Shown: positions 5,297 through 5,709 of the stretch, in pieces
Layout: each line of letters begins with the position of its first letter
How positions within the stretch are numbered: the first letter of the stretch is position 1
Source of the DNA: Paracoccaceae bacterium
GTDB lineage: Bacteria > Pseudomonadota > Alphaproteobacteria > Rhodobacterales > Rhodobacteraceae
DNA length: 5,709 nt
Assembly (NCBI GenBank): GCA_002401945.1
Contig: NVUP01000024.1
Location: forward strand, 50,267 to 55,975
Direction of reading: 5' to 3'
The notes under the pieces: model-generated
What the model saw: only the letters and a program-made list of their open reading frames with translations
Told to the model about the DNA's origin: nothing
Databases searched by the model: none
Program-made: the position numbers and the translations under genes

Positions 5297-5709
5297 TTAC
5301 TGAGCGGGTTGCCTCAACAACACCATCAACGCTTCCATATCGTCGGGCATAGGAGCCTCGAACCGAGTCGCCTCACCAGACACCGGATGCACGAACCCCA
5401 GCACCGCAGCATGCAACGCCTGGCGCGGAAAAGCGCGCAGGGCGTCATGCGCTGCCGGGGCCAGTGACTTGGCCGCCAGTTTGCGCTTCCCCCCATAGGT
5501 CGGATCTCCCACCAACCCATGCCCTGCATGCGCCATATGCACCCGGATCTGATGGGTGCGTCCCGTCTCCAGCCAGCACTCAATCAGCGCCACCACACCG
5601 GGAGAACCAAAGGGTTCGACAATTCGCGCCCGAGTCACCGCATGGCGCCCCCCCTGAAACATCACCGCCTGACGCTGGCGGTCAAACTTGTGCCGCGCCA
5701 GTTGGGTGG
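5297..5709 (-). CDS. RluA/RluD family pseudouridine synthase, C-terminal part, truncated by window edge
   Basis: About 137 C-terminal codons are visible; the frame stays open to the window edge, so the start and the catalytic-aspartate motif (HRLDxxTSG in the family) lie outside. Visible conserved segments are TQLARHKFDRQ at the edge, the strongly conserved LETGRTHQIRVHMAHAGH block followed by GDPTYGG, and LHAAVLGFVHPVSGE near the end. These belong to the RluA superfamily, which isomerises uridine to pseudouridine in 23S rRNA or tRNA. RluD, RluC and RluA cannot be separated without the N-terminus, where an S4 domain would be diagnostic. A GTG at 5663-5665 is in frame but lies within conserved sequence, so it is not the start. 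It ends with TAA about 250 nt upstream of rpoH on the same strand, and may contribute read-through transcription. Confidence 0.92.
   Translation of the reverse strand, partial: TQLARHKFDRQRQAVMFQGGRHAVTRARIVEPFGSPGVVALIECWLETGRTHQIRVHMAHAGHGLVGDPTYGGKRKLAAKSLAPAAHDALRAFPRQALHAAVLGFVHPVSGEATRFEAPMPDDMEALMVLLRQPAQ

Overview
The window looks like a piece of chromosome from a marine Rhodobacterales/Roseobacter-clade alphaproteobacterium (Phaeobacter/Ruegeria-like). The basis is protein-level resemblance: an alphaproteobacterial RpoH of 298 residues, a PepF-type M3 peptidase, and a moderately GC-rich, tightly packed layout. The genus is inferred and cannot be proved from the sequence alone.

Layout, left to right. 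Positions 1-975 (+) hold the C-terminal half of an M3 oligoendopeptidase, cut by the window edge. A short convergent gap with two GC-rich hairpins (976-1091) follows. On the minus strand come a small YbiI-like DksA/TraR C4 zinc-finger protein (1092-1361) and, just upstream of it, a Gfo/Idh/MocA oxidoreductase (1393-2367); the 31-nt gap suggests one transcript. A 131-nt divergent gap with an imperfect palindrome separates these from a membrane-anchored M19 dipeptidase (2505-3677, +), which ends in a strong intrinsic terminator (3712-3745). A non-coding stretch of about 345 nt (3746-4090) follows, with a promoter-like element, a nested dyad and a dense cluster of CCAG tetramers. On the minus strand, rpoH (4149-5045) ends in a textbook intrinsic terminator and is preceded by a close match to the heat-shock promoter consensus and a CRP-type palindrome. 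The right edge carries the C-terminal part of an RluA/RluD-family pseudouridine synthase (5297-5709, minus).

Functional reading. These are mostly housekeeping genes: peptide turnover (M3 and M19 peptidases), a redox enzyme of unknown substrate, a small RNA-polymerase-related zinc-finger protein, the heat-shock sigma factor and an rRNA modification enzyme. I see no mobile element, CRISPR array, tRNA/rRNA, toxin-antitoxin or defence system. The parts most worth a second look are non-coding: the rpoH control region (probable sigma-32 autoregulation plus a possible CRP/FNR-family site) and the 3746-4090 gap, which could encode an unannotated small RNA.
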